From the IMG/VR virus record IMGVR_UViG_3300038648_000021, positions 1 to 27,351 of that record: DNA of 27,351 bases; one strand, written 5' to 3'. This stretch comes from a virus. How positions within the stretch are numbered: position 1 is the stretch's first letter; every line of letters begins with the position of its first letter. Positions 1 through 6,252 of this stretch are shown piece by piece. Both the position numbers and the translations under genes were made by a program. The notes beneath the pieces are model-generated. The model was not told the DNA's origin, made no database searches, and saw only the letters and a list, made by a program, of their open reading frames with translations.

Positions 1-103
1 CCGTGTTGCTATCGCAGAAGATCTCGGCTGGGAGAAGATGGAAGTCTCGTCCGATGTGCTGAAGTCTTCCGACCTAGACTTTGACAAGAAACACGGGTGG
101 TGA
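1..103 (+). CDS. 3' end of a head-region gene, cut by window edge
   Basis: Only the last 33 codons are visible, reading in frame from base 2 to a TGA at 101-103. The peptide contains EDLGWEKMEVSSDVLK and ends in DFDKKHGW. It is charged and shows no recognisable motif. The following gene begins on GTG codons that overlap this stop, so the two are translationally coupled and belong to one operon. Its position upstream of neck and tail genes suggests a head or packaging-related protein, but the visible part cannot identify it. That it is coding is well supported by the clean overlap; its function is unknown. Confidence 0.6.
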   Translation, partial: RVAIAEDLGWEKMEVSSDVLKSSDLDFDKKHGW

Positions 104-459
104 CCTTGGCCGCGCTTGATAACGTCAACGGCATCCAGTTCTCACATCAGGTGGAGCAGAACCCTGGCGGAAGGTTGAAGTACAACGTCATTAAGGCGCA
201 CGATGCAGACAGGGAAGTTGGCGAGATGAGGTGGTCCCAGAAGACCGGCGAGATACAGCGTGTTGAGGTACAGGGACGGATGGGCCCCAACGGTGATGCT
301 AATGGTGGGTCTTACCAGCACCGTGGTATCGCCACACACATGTATGAGGCGGCGAAAGAGATTCCTGGTAAAGGCCCAACACATAGCTCGCAGCGCACCG
401 ACGCGGGCGAGGGCTGGTCTAAAGCTGTTGGCGGTCGGCGTCCAAGGCGGGTGCAATGA
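100..459 (+). CDS. Small GNAT-like domain protein
   Basis: A protein of about 119 residues. Near residues 70-85 it has QHRGIATHMYEAAKE, which resembles motif A of GNAT acetyltransferases (Q/R-x-x-G-x-G/A followed by a helix that holds acetyl-CoA). Close after it comes HSSQRTDAGEGWSKAVGG, a tail that I recall from small GNAT-like proteins or domains of actinophages. Those two stretches are seen; acetyltransferase activity is inference, and the domain may be a structural remnant. The start is GTG at 100, forming a GTGA overlap with the upstream stop; GTG at 97 is equally possible. The stop overlaps the next start (ATGA). It lies in the head-neck block, so it may be a virion-associated protein. 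Confidence 0.6.
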   Translation: MTLAALDNVNGIQFSHQVEQNPGGRLKYNVIKAHDADREVGEMRWSQKTGEIQRVEVQGRMGPNGDANGGSYQHRGIATHMYEAAKEIPGKGPTHSSQRTDAGEGWSKAVGGRRPRRVQ

Positions 460-977
460 TGGCAAGGATCGACTGGCACGCCGGAAAGTTTTCGGCCGAT
501 GCTGAAACGAAGCGCATCTTCGAGGGGATGGAAGGCTGGGCCTCCCGCTACGGAGACTGGATAAACTACTACCGTCTCGACCAGGCCGCAACTCAATTCG
601 ATGACGTCTACGAAGAAGTCACCGACCAGGGCCGGATCTATAAGCCGATGCGCCGTGTCCCCGCTATGCACGTTACACATGTTCGCGGCGCGAACGAATG
701 GAATGACAAGGGCTTCTACGTCACCGACGACCTCGATGCGATCATGTCATTCCAGCAGTTCACACAGTGTGGCCTTATCATGGCCGACATCGACACAAAC
801 AACTATGACATGGACCGCATCGTCTACGACGAGAAGGTCTTCCGCATCAAGGAGATAGCAGTTCGCGGGAAGATACAGACCAGGGCTATCGTCATCACCA
901 TCAACGCCACCCAGTTGAAGCCGGATGAGATGGTCGAGGACCAGCAGATGTCCAACTTCATAGAGGCGTGGCAATGA
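456..977 (+). CDS. Probable head-tail connector/neck protein
   Basis: A soluble protein of 173 residues with mixed alpha/beta character, no signal peptide and no membrane segment. The N-terminal part is helical and rich in aromatics (GWASRYGDWINYYRLDQA); the rest looks beta-rich. No catalytic motif is visible. It sits between head-end genes and the sheath/tube cassette, where contractile phages usually encode neck or head-completion proteins (the T4 gp13/gp14 position). That assignment rests on position, not on recognised homology. The start is ATG 456, immediately followed by another ATG at 459; the first makes an ATGA overlap with the preceding gene, and AAGG at 444-447 is a possible ribosome binding site. 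The stop overlaps the next gene in the same way. Confidence 0.5.
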   Translation: MMARIDWHAGKFSADAETKRIFEGMEGWASRYGDWINYYRLDQAATQFDDVYEEVTDQGRIYKPMRRVPAMHVTHVRGANEWNDKGFYVTDDLDAIMSFQQFTQCGLIMADIDTNNYDMDRIVYDEKVFRIKEIAVRGKIQTRAIVITINATQLKPDEMVEDQQMSNFIEAWQ

Positions 978-1192
978 GTGCACAAGACTGTATGGGCCCC
1001 CAGTGGTTCCACTTCGAGCCAATGTCGGGTGCTGTCCCGGCAAAGGACAAGGCGTACTGTAGTGGGTGCGGTGGTTACCAGCCTATCGTGGGCGGAAGTA
1101 ACCTGTGCAAAGGGTGCCGAAGTAACTGGGATGTTCAGAACGCGCACCACAGCCAGCACACGCGAGAAGTCACTCCGAGGAACTGGATTTAA
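974..1192 (+). CDS. Small zinc-ribbon protein
   Basis: A protein of 72 residues with two CxxC knuckles, CSGC and CKGC, about 15 residues apart, which is the pattern of a zinc ribbon. The C-terminal part is polar and rich in His (NAHHSQHTREV). The ATG at 974 forms an ATGA overlap with the upstream stop and has AGAGG a few bases before it; a GTG six bases earlier is possible but less likely. It is the last gene of its overlapping cluster and is followed by a 73-base gap. The zinc-ribbon fold is well supported by the cysteines. The role is unknown: small zinc proteins are scattered through actinophage genomes in both structural and regulatory positions. Confidence 0.65.
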   Translation: MSAQDCMGPQWFHFEPMSGAVPAKDKAYCSGCGGYQPIVGGSNLCKGCRSNWDVQNAHHSQHTREVTPRNWI

Positions 1193-1202
1193 TCGGCTAC
1201 AA

Positions 1203-1208
1203 TAGAAT
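1203..1208 (+). promoter_or_regulatory. Possible -10 element upstream of the tail operon
   Basis: TAGAAT, matching the common actinobacterial principal-sigma -10, lies in the gap before the gene at 1266 and overlaps a TACAAT at 1198-1203. No convincing TTGACN -35 box lies 16-18 bases upstream. It could give the tail genes an extra start point, but it is weak evidence. Confidence 0.25.
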
Positions 1209-1265
1209 CAGAGCCTATCCCACGCGCGGACGGTTCTTCGCCGCTAGACCCCGCTAAGGACAACC

Positions 1266-2063
1266 ATGGCCTGGTTACTCTCAGAAGACGCTGCAATGAA
1301 GTATCTTCTCCAGGGTATAGTGGTGCATGATGTCACGGATGATTGCCCAAGAGTTAGCGGAGTTAAGCAGCACAACGATTCAACTGGACGGCGAGTTACT
1401 GTTCGGTATCGTTCCCCCGAGGATGAAGTAGCAGCGTATAAGCCCCCCTCGATCTTCATTGAGTTTCCTGACATCTCGATGGCCTATGATCGTATGCACT
1501 CTTCGGGGCCGATTACCCTGCCATACGCCCCCGAAGGTTTCCCCGCCTGGTGGGACGAGAGCGCGGTCCCTGAGGTCTATGACCCGCAAGACTCGCCCTA
1601 CACGGTGCCCGAGTTTCCTGTGGCCTACAACATTGATTACCAAATCACTGTGTACGCGAGGATCAAGCGCGACCATCTGATGCCCATCCTTTCCCGGCTG
1701 GAGCAATGGGATAAGCTCGGCCGCTCAAGTACCCTGAAGATTCCGCAGGATGGTACCTTCCGAAGACTGACTAGGCTAGCCGGTCCCCACATTGCCTGGA
1801 TTCCCAGCGATGATAACGAGAAGAAGCTGTTCACAGCAACCTACCTTGTGCGCGTCCCGACCGAACTAGTTGGGCCGGTGACAAACCTGTACGAGAGTGG
1901 CCCGCTCGCTAACACCATTATCGTCAACGGTCAGTACACCACTAATGACCTCAGCACGTATTACAATGAGAGTGAGCTTAGTCTTGGTGAACTCCAAGAG
2001 TCTATTAGCTTGCTGTCAGTAGGCAACCAGACCGCTTGGAATACCCAGCAGCTAAACCAGTAA
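1266..2063 (+). CDS. Tail terminator/tail completion-like protein
   Basis: A protein of 265 residues beginning directly before the sheath gene. The ATG at 1266 has AAGGA at 1256-1260 as ribosome binding site. The middle of the protein has PEFPVAYNIDYQITVYAR followed by a basic helix (DHLMPILSRLEQ), then beta strands ending in FTATYLVRVPTEL. This alternation resembles tail completion/terminator folds, and T4 gp15 or gp3 fill this place in the gene order (neck, terminator, sheath, tube). That assignment is inference from position and general character; I do not recognise a definite family. The C-terminal part (from about residue 225) is Asn/Gln/Ser-rich and probably flexible. It is separated by 12 bases from the sheath gene. 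Confidence 0.5.
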   Translation: MAWLLSEDAAMKYLLQGIVVHDVTDDCPRVSGVKQHNDSTGRRVTVRYRSPEDEVAAYKPPSIFIEFPDISMAYDRMHSSGPITLPYAPEGFPAWWDESAVPEVYDPQDSPYTVPEFPVAYNIDYQITVYARIKRDHLMPILSRLEQWDKLGRSSTLKIPQDGTFRRLTRLAGPHIAWIPSDDNEKKLFTATYLVRVPTELVGPVTNLYESGPLANTIIVNGQYTTNDLSTYYNESELSLGELQESISLLSVGNQTAWNTQQLNQ

Positions 2064-2075
2064 GAGGAGAAAAGA

Positions 2076-3659
2076 ATGGCAACTTCCGGCCGCCCCGGCG
2101 TGTTCACGAGTGAGTACTTCGCGCCACTTGCCGTGGGCAACAACCCTATCCCGGGTGAGGCGCTTCCGGCAATCGCCTGCGCACACCCTCGCGGACCTCT
2201 GGGCCCGCAACTGATTACCTCCTGGGGTCAGTTCGTTCGCCTGTATGGTGACTTCACGCAGTCCCCCGGCTCCCTCCTGCCTTTCGCCGTCTCCCAGTTC
2301 TTCGTGGCTAACGGTGGATCTCAGCTCTTCGTCCTGCGCCTCCCGAACTCTGATGCCACCTACGCTAGTCTGGACCTCCAAGACGTTAACAGTGACGATG
2401 AAGGTTCGACTGGTGCGGTTACCGTTACCGCGCTGACTCCCGGTGTCTGGGCGCAGAACGTTTTCATCGAGGTCACTGCCTGCACGAATAGTGGCACCCG
2501 GGTGTCCTCAAACTTCAACGTGTATCTTGGTAGTGTTCAGGTCGAGACCTGGCAGGACCTGTCCATGAACCCAATGGACTCCCGGTACCTGGCAGCCATT
2601 GTTAACTCGGGCTCCAACTACATCCGAGTTACTGACAACATCAACCAGACTCCGGTTCTCGCGGGTGCGGATGCTTATGCTCTCGGCTCAAGTGACCTGC
2701 TTCCCGTCTCTCCGTCGCCTCTGACTGGTGGCTCGGACGGCAGCACCCCGCCGGTTATTGCCACAGTGGTTCCCCAGTGGCTCGACACGCTGACCAACCA
2801 GGTTCTCGTTGTCAACGTTCCCGGACTGTCGAACGTCACCATCCTGAACTCTCTGATCGCATGGGCGGCCGACCGTGGTGACAAGTTCATTGTCATTGAC
2901 GGCCCCCAGCCAAACCTGGCCAATATTGGCACGCTCGGGTACAGTGGCTCTGTTGTTACCGAGTACGCCCAGATGGTGGCCAGTGGTAGCCCGGTGCTAA
3001 CGGCTTCTTCGTATGCGGCAGTGTACGCTCCCTGGCTGCTGGTTCAGGACCCATCCTCGTCTGCCCCTGGTGCGACTCGCTGGCTGCCCCCGGGCCCGGC
3101 TGTCCTTGCGGTGTACAACACCAATGACTCCGCGAATGGCGTATTCGATACCCCCGCTGGAACCACGGCACAGATAAACGCCATTGGACTGGAAACGAAT
3201 TTCGCACAGGTTGACCTGGATAACCTGAACGACATGCAGGTCAATGCTATTAAGGTTGTTCCCGGTGCGGGCTTCTGCATCTTCGGCGGTAGGACGCTAG
3301 CTGTTGGGTACCCCGACCGGTACATCTCGATTCGCCGGATGATCATGCAGCTTGAGCATGACTTCGAGAACATCCTTCAGGGCTTCCTGTTCCAGCCGAA
3401 CGACTACCTGCTCTGGAGGTACATCTCCACTGCCCTGACCAACTATCTGATTCAGCAGATGCAGATCGGTGCACTGGCAGGCTCCACTCCCAACACTGCT
3501 TACCAGGTTGTCTGCGACGATACTAACAACACGCCATCTCTCATTGCGGCTGGTATTGTTACAGCGGATGTTGCGGTTGCTCTTAACAGCCCGGCCGAAT
3601 TCATCAACATCAATCTCTCCCAGTTCCAGGGCACCACGACCGCTACCACCACCACGTGA
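2076..3659 (+). CDS. Contractile tail sheath protein
   Basis: A protein of 527 residues with typical sheath layout. Near the N-terminus GVFTSEYFAPL (about residues 8-18) matches the start seen in many sheath proteins (G-V/I-Y-x-x-E). The C-terminal third carries the conserved sheath domain: an RRMIMQLEHDFEN helix, FLFQPND near residues 437-442, a WRYISTALTNYLIQQ helix, and a terminal beta strand ending in FININLSQF. Sheath subunits polymerise around the tail tube and contract to drive the tube through the envelope. Start ATG 2076 follows AAGAGGAGAAAAGA, one of the strongest ribosome binding sites in the window, as expected for an abundant virion protein. The tail tube gene follows after 15 bases. 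Identification is confident. Confidence 0.93.
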   Translation: MATSGRPGVFTSEYFAPLAVGNNPIPGEALPAIACAHPRGPLGPQLITSWGQFVRLYGDFTQSPGSLLPFAVSQFFVANGGSQLFVLRLPNSDATYASLDLQDVNSDDEGSTGAVTVTALTPGVWAQNVFIEVTACTNSGTRVSSNFNVYLGSVQVETWQDLSMNPMDSRYLAAIVNSGSNYIRVTDNINQTPVLAGADAYALGSSDLLPVSPSPLTGGSDGSTPPVIATVVPQWLDTLTNQVLVVNVPGLSNVTILNSLIAWAADRGDKFIVIDGPQPNLANIGTLGYSGSVVTEYAQMVASGSPVLTASSYAAVYAPWLLVQDPSSSAPGATRWLPPGPAVLAVYNTNDSANGVFDTPAGTTAQINAIGLETNFAQVDLDNLNDMQVNAIKVVPGAGFCIFGGRTLAVGYPDRYISIRRMIMQLEHDFENILQGFLFQPNDYLLWRYISTALTNYLIQQMQIGALAGSTPNTAYQVVCDDTNNTPSLIAAGIVTADVAVALNSPAEFININLSQFQGTTTATTTT

Positions 3660-3674
3660 TCAGGGGATAAATAA

Positions 3675-4247
3675 ATGTCGGTTACTCAGAAGTCGTCCCT
3701 TAGCTCGGTCGCGACTGACCCGCTCAGGAACTTCAAATTCTACGTTCAAATCAACCCAATGTCTGGCAACATCATGGGCACTGGGGCCATCACTCTAGGC
3801 TTCATGACCGTCTCCGGTCTGGGTATGAATATGGATGTCATCCCCTACCGCGAAGGTAACATGAACACCACAACCCAAAAGTCTGTGGGACAGACCGACT
3901 TCAACCCGATTACGCTGACTCGTGGCGTGACGCTGGGTGCTAGTCAGATGCAGATCGAATGGCTGACGCAGATGTTCGTTGTCGTCAATGGTACCGGCAC
4001 CGCTGCTCAAGGTGCCGAGTATCGTTCAGACCTTTTCGTCTACGTGGTTGACCACCCGTCCACCGGCCCATCCGCTCCCGAGAAGGCTGGGTTCCACGTC
4101 CAGCGTGCATGGCCCTCGGCCGTTGCTTACTCGGACCTGGATGCTGGAGCTAACCAGCTCTTCATCAGCCAGATCACCTTTGCTCACGAAGGCTTCGACG
4201 CGGCTGTTGCTGCGGCTGCTGGCTCCACTGCCATCGGCAGTATCTGA
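3675..4247 (+). CDS. Major tail tube protein (T4 gp19-like)
   Basis: A protein of 190 residues, the usual size for gp19-type tube subunits. Typical features are DPLRNFKFYVQINP near residues 15-28, GFMTVSGLGM, then YREGNMNTTTQK and the conserved ITLTRGVTLGASQ strand-turn region; the C-terminal half ends with DLDAGANQLFISQITFAHEGFD. Subunits stack as hexameric rings inside the sheath to form the DNA channel. GGGGA at 3663-3667 before the ATG is the ribosome binding site. It follows the sheath by 15 bases, the classic sheath-tube pair. A second gene of the same family lies at 5320-5997; this one is the better candidate for the major subunit because it has the better ribosome binding site and the compact length. 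A strong hairpin follows the gene directly. Confidence 0.93.
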   Translation: MSVTQKSSLSSVATDPLRNFKFYVQINPMSGNIMGTGAITLGFMTVSGLGMNMDVIPYREGNMNTTTQKSVGQTDFNPITLTRGVTLGASQMQIEWLTQMFVVVNGTGTAAQGAEYRSDLFVYVVDHPSTGPSAPEKAGFHVQRAWPSAVAYSDLDAGANQLFISQITFAHEGFDAAVAAAAGSTAIGSI

Positions 4248-4297
4248 TAGACTAACAATTGCTCGGCCGGAATGTTAGTTTCGGCCGGGCAACTATC
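4246..4297 (+). terminator. Hairpin after tail tube gene, with competing fold
   Basis: TTGCTCGGCCGGAA (4259-4272) pairs with TTTCGGCCGGGCAA (4279-4292) as a 14-bp stem with two G-U pairs and a 6-base loop. GATAG at 4246-4250 can also pair with CTATC at 4293-4297. ACTAACA (4251-4257) can instead pair over 7 bases with TGTTAGT (4273-4279), which is the loop plus the first stem base, so two folds exclude each other. There is no U-tract. Likely a partial terminator, an RNA-stability element or an attenuator lowering expression after the abundant sheath and tube genes. The pairings are read directly; the function is inference. Confidence 0.6.
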
Positions 4298-4321
4298 AAA
4301 TCACTAATTCGGAGAAATGAC

Positions 4322-5161
4322 ATGGTTGACAAAACGGTCTCATCGAGTACTGACCCGGCTAAGGCTGCTGCAATGGCCAAGGCCGTTATGGATGCTGGTA
4401 AGGAAGAGTTCCCCAAGGAGCCTCCCGAGCTTGCACCTGATACGGTTGATCTCCCAGGCGGGCTAGTCCGTGGCGACGAGGTTATTCGCACCGCGACCGT
4501 CCGTGAACTTACTGGTGAGGACGAAGAGAAGCTGTACAAGGCTCTCGCCTCGAACAACCGGTACCATTTCACGAACGTGCTGCTTGAGTGTGGCACCGAG
4601 CTGATCGGTGATGAGCCTGCTAAGCCACTGCTAAAGAACCTCCTTATAGGAGACCGTGAGCAGATCATCCTGGCCATCCGGCGTGTCACCTACGGTGATA
4701 ACATTACTGTCGTCAACTACGAGTGCCCCGAGTGCGGCGTTGTCACCCCCCAGATCTCATTCGACATCTCCGAAGACATCCCGGTCAGGAAGCTTGAACA
4801 CCCGAGTGACATTGAATTCGAGGTTAAGCTTCGCAAGGGATCGGTGGCCCACGTCAGGCTCCCGACCGGCGCTGACCAGAAGATTCTGTCCGAGCACCCG
4901 GATGCTACACTCGCTGAGCGCAACACACTCATGCTCCAGAACGTCATCCGCATACTCGTTGATCCGAACGGTACTCAGCATAACCTTGCCGTTGAGCCTT
5001 CTCTTGCACTGAAGATGGGTCTCGTTGACCGGCGCTCCATCCTGACCGAAGTTGCCAAGCGAACGCCCGGCCCGCGCTATAATGATATTAAGTTCGTGCA
5101 CGAGGCTTGTGGCAAAGAGGTGACCCTCGGGATTGACCTTGGGGACTTGTTTCTCAGCTAG
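4322..5161 (+). CDS. T4 gp26-like baseplate/tail assembly chaperone
   Basis: A protein of 279 residues. I use ATG 4322, not the upstream in-frame start at 4259, because CGGAG lies 7 bases before it and the upstream codons fall inside the hairpin. The layout (LPGGLVRGDEVIRTATVREL, a helical GEDEEKLYKAL, then IRRVTYGDNITVVNYECPECG) resembles the T4 base-plate hub assembly family (gp26 type). Cys135-x2-Cys138 and a distant His260-x2-Cys263 could complete one metal site from two ends of the chain. The family is thought to help assemble the baseplate hub; this is not a classical tape-measure chaperone. Its 3' end overlaps the open frame of a tiny ORF, so it also fills the place where chaperone frameshift pairs are found. 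The family call is from memory of the pattern and is moderately sure. Confidence 0.65.
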   Translation: MVDKTVSSSTDPAKAAAMAKAVMDAGKEEFPKEPPELAPDTVDLPGGLVRGDEVIRTATVRELTGEDEEKLYKALASNNRYHFTNVLLECGTELIGDEPAKPLLKNLLIGDREQIILAIRRVTYGDNITVVNYECPECGVVTPQISFDISEDIPVRKLEHPSDIEFEVKLRKGSVAHVRLPTGADQKILSEHPDATLAERNTLMLQNVIRILVDPNGTQHNLAVEPSLALKMGLVDRRSILTEVAKRTPGPRYNDIKFVHEACGKEVTLGIDLGDLFLS

Positions 5162-5180
5162 CATCGAGCGGCGCGATATA

Positions 5181-5186
5181 TATAAT
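5181..5186 (+). promoter_or_regulatory. TATAAT box in an AT-rich patch
   Basis: A perfect TATAAT sits within a run of alternating A and T at 5176-5186, unusual for this GC-rich region. No good -35 is seen 17 bases upstream (CTAGCA). Transcription from it would begin near the GGAG at 5193-5196, leaving almost no leader for the tiny ORF but a normal leader for the second tube gene at 5320. It is a weak promoter candidate that could serve the second tube. Confidence 0.3.
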
Positions 5187-5204
5187 CAATTCGGAGCAAT
5201 ATAC

Positions 5205-5318
5205 CTGTCATTCCCAGCTTGGACCCCACGTGATTGTCTGGGATTAACCGTACACCAGCGTGCCTACTGGGCCAAGTGGTCTATAGCACGTTATGAGAGA
5301 GTTCACGGGGCAGAGTAG
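5205..5318 (+). CDS. Tiny ORF, candidate second chaperone, CTG start or frameshift
   Basis: The frame is open from 5124 to the TAG at 5316-5318 but contains no ATG or GTG. From CTG 5205 it encodes 37 residues (SFPAWTPRDCLGLTVHQRA, then AYWAKWSIARYERV), a protein-like amphipathic helical sequence. The ribosome-binding context ATTCGGAGCAATATAC before this CTG closely matches ATTCGGAGCATTAAC before ATG 22118, which favours CTG as a real start. Alternatives are TTG 5133, preceded by GAGGTGA 9 bases upstream, or a +1 slip from the gp26-like gene within 5124-5161. In T4 a small protein, gp51, works with gp26 in hub assembly; this ORF may be its counterpart, by position and size only. It ends one base before the second tube start. 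Confidence 0.45.
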   Translation: MSFPAWTPRDCLGLTVHQRAYWAKWSIARYERVHGAE

Positions 5319-5319
5319 T

Positions 5320-5997
5320 ATGGCTATAGAACAGGTGTCGTCACTGTCGTCGAACGCGACTGATCCGTTACGTGACTTCAAGTTCGCCATTACCATTCAA
5401 GGTAATGGCTCGGCTGCGCCGCCTCCGATAACCATGGGCTTCGTGACCTGTTCTGGGCTGGGCCTCGTATCCGACGTCATCTCCTACCGTGGTGGCGGGA
5501 TGAACCTTTCGACCCAGAACATGCCTGGTCAGGTCACCTGGAATCCCCTGATGCTCACTAGGGGAATAACGCTAGGCGCTACCCAGATCCAGACAACGTG
5601 GCTTCAGCAGATATTTAGTCTTATGCAGGGGACCGGTAGCCAAGTAGGGGTAACCAGCGGAGGCACCACTGTTGGCGGGATAACAAAGACGACAGACTTC
5701 AGGTCAACGATAACGATTGCCGTGCTATCCCACCCTGACACAGGCCCTAGCGCAGCAGAGCTAGCTACCTTCATTCTATATAACGCATGGCCCTACACCA
5801 TAGCTTACGGTGATCTGGACGCTGGAAGCAATCAGTTGTTTATCTACCAGATGGCGCTAATGTTCGAGGGTTTCGACTCTTACGTTGGGACAAATACTGC
5901 TGGTCTGGTTGCTGCTGTCAAGCCGGACTCAACTACGACACCCGTAACCACCGGCCTCGGAACTACTGCCTCTCCGAACATCGCGGCGACACGATGA
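5320..5997 (+). CDS. Second tail tube paralogue (possible tube initiator)
   Basis: A protein of 225 residues, clearly homologous to the major tube at 3675. Shared blocks are SSLSS-x-ATDPLR-x-FKF at the N-terminus, GF-x-T-x-SGLG, LTRG-x-TLGA-x-Q, and DLDAG-x-NQLFI followed by EGFD near the end. It is longer through an insertion around SGGTTVGGITKTTDF and a Thr/Ser-rich C-terminal tail. I use ATG 5320, not ATG 5293, because it aligns with the start of the major tube. No clear ribosome binding site precedes it, so translation may be coupled to the tiny ORF and its output low. Contractile injection systems such as Afp/PVC encode a second tube-family protein that begins the tube on the hub; a similar role is inferred here. 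Family membership is confident, the role is not. Confidence 0.85.
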   Translation: MAIEQVSSLSSNATDPLRDFKFAITIQGNGSAAPPPITMGFVTCSGLGLVSDVISYRGGGMNLSTQNMPGQVTWNPLMLTRGITLGATQIQTTWLQQIFSLMQGTGSQVGVTSGGTTVGGITKTTDFRSTITIAVLSHPDTGPSAAELATFILYNAWPYTIAYGDLDAGSNQLFIYQMALMFEGFDSYVGTNTAGLVAAVKPDSTTTPVTTGLGTTASPNIAATR

Positions 5998-5999
5998 AC

Positions 6000-6200
6000 T
6001 TACTTACGCTTGATCTTCAGCGCGTTACGGAACCTGCTGAAAGCGTGCGCGGTTGCCATAACAGCGGCTACTGCCACCATATTCTCCGCAAACAGCTTGT
6101 CTTCAAGGTTACTCGCGTCCTCGACACCTTGCTCGAACGCTCGGAAGCCACGTACCTGCTGGGCCATGCGATCACCGGCGGTGGGAAACTCGTTGCTCAT
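6000..6200 (-). CDS. Reverse-strand small protein of unknown function
   Basis: A 66-residue protein and the only convincing reverse-strand gene in the window. It starts at ATG 6200 (complement) with GAGAGAAGG just upstream, and ends in a basic tail (RFRNALKIKRK). The N-terminal half is acidic and polar (SNEFPTAGDRMAQQV, then FEQGVEDASNLEDKL); the middle AENMVAVAAVMATAHAF is an Ala-rich hydrophobic helix, perhaps membrane-touching. Composition and codon use resemble the neighbouring genes, whereas the overlapping + strand frame gives a His/Cys/Arg-rich product typical of an antisense shadow. It fills the space between the second tube and the tape measure and would be transcribed head-on to the tail operon. 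It could be a moron-like accessory gene or an antisense control unit. No family recognised. Confidence 0.55.
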   Translation of the reverse strand: MSNEFPTAGDRMAQQVRGFRAFEQGVEDASNLEDKLFAENMVAVAAVMATAHAFSRFRNALKIKRK

Positions 6201-6229
6201 AATGCCTTCTCTCAAGTTGGCCTAAGGCT

Positions 6230-6249
6230 AGTATACAGGGTGGTGTCAA
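6230..6249 (-). promoter_or_regulatory. Candidate promoter for the reverse-strand gene
   Basis: On the reverse strand TATACT (6230-6235) would put transcription start about 20 bases before the ATG at 6200, which suits the nearby ribosome binding site. A TTGACA also occurs (6244-6249), but only 8 bases from TATACT, too close for normal -35/-10 use. Only the -10 is supported. The region overlaps the tape measure ribosome binding site on the other strand. Confidence 0.4.
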
Positions 6250-6252
6250 GTC

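Noticed and set aside
142-680. Reverse-strand frames of 149 and 122 codons across the GNAT-like and neck genes
   Set aside because: Arg/Ser/Pro/Cys-rich products antisense to an overlapping gene chain; shadows.
4259-4321. Longer start for the gp26-like chaperone
   Set aside because: The codons run through the hairpin, while ATG 4322 has CGGAG at correct spacing.
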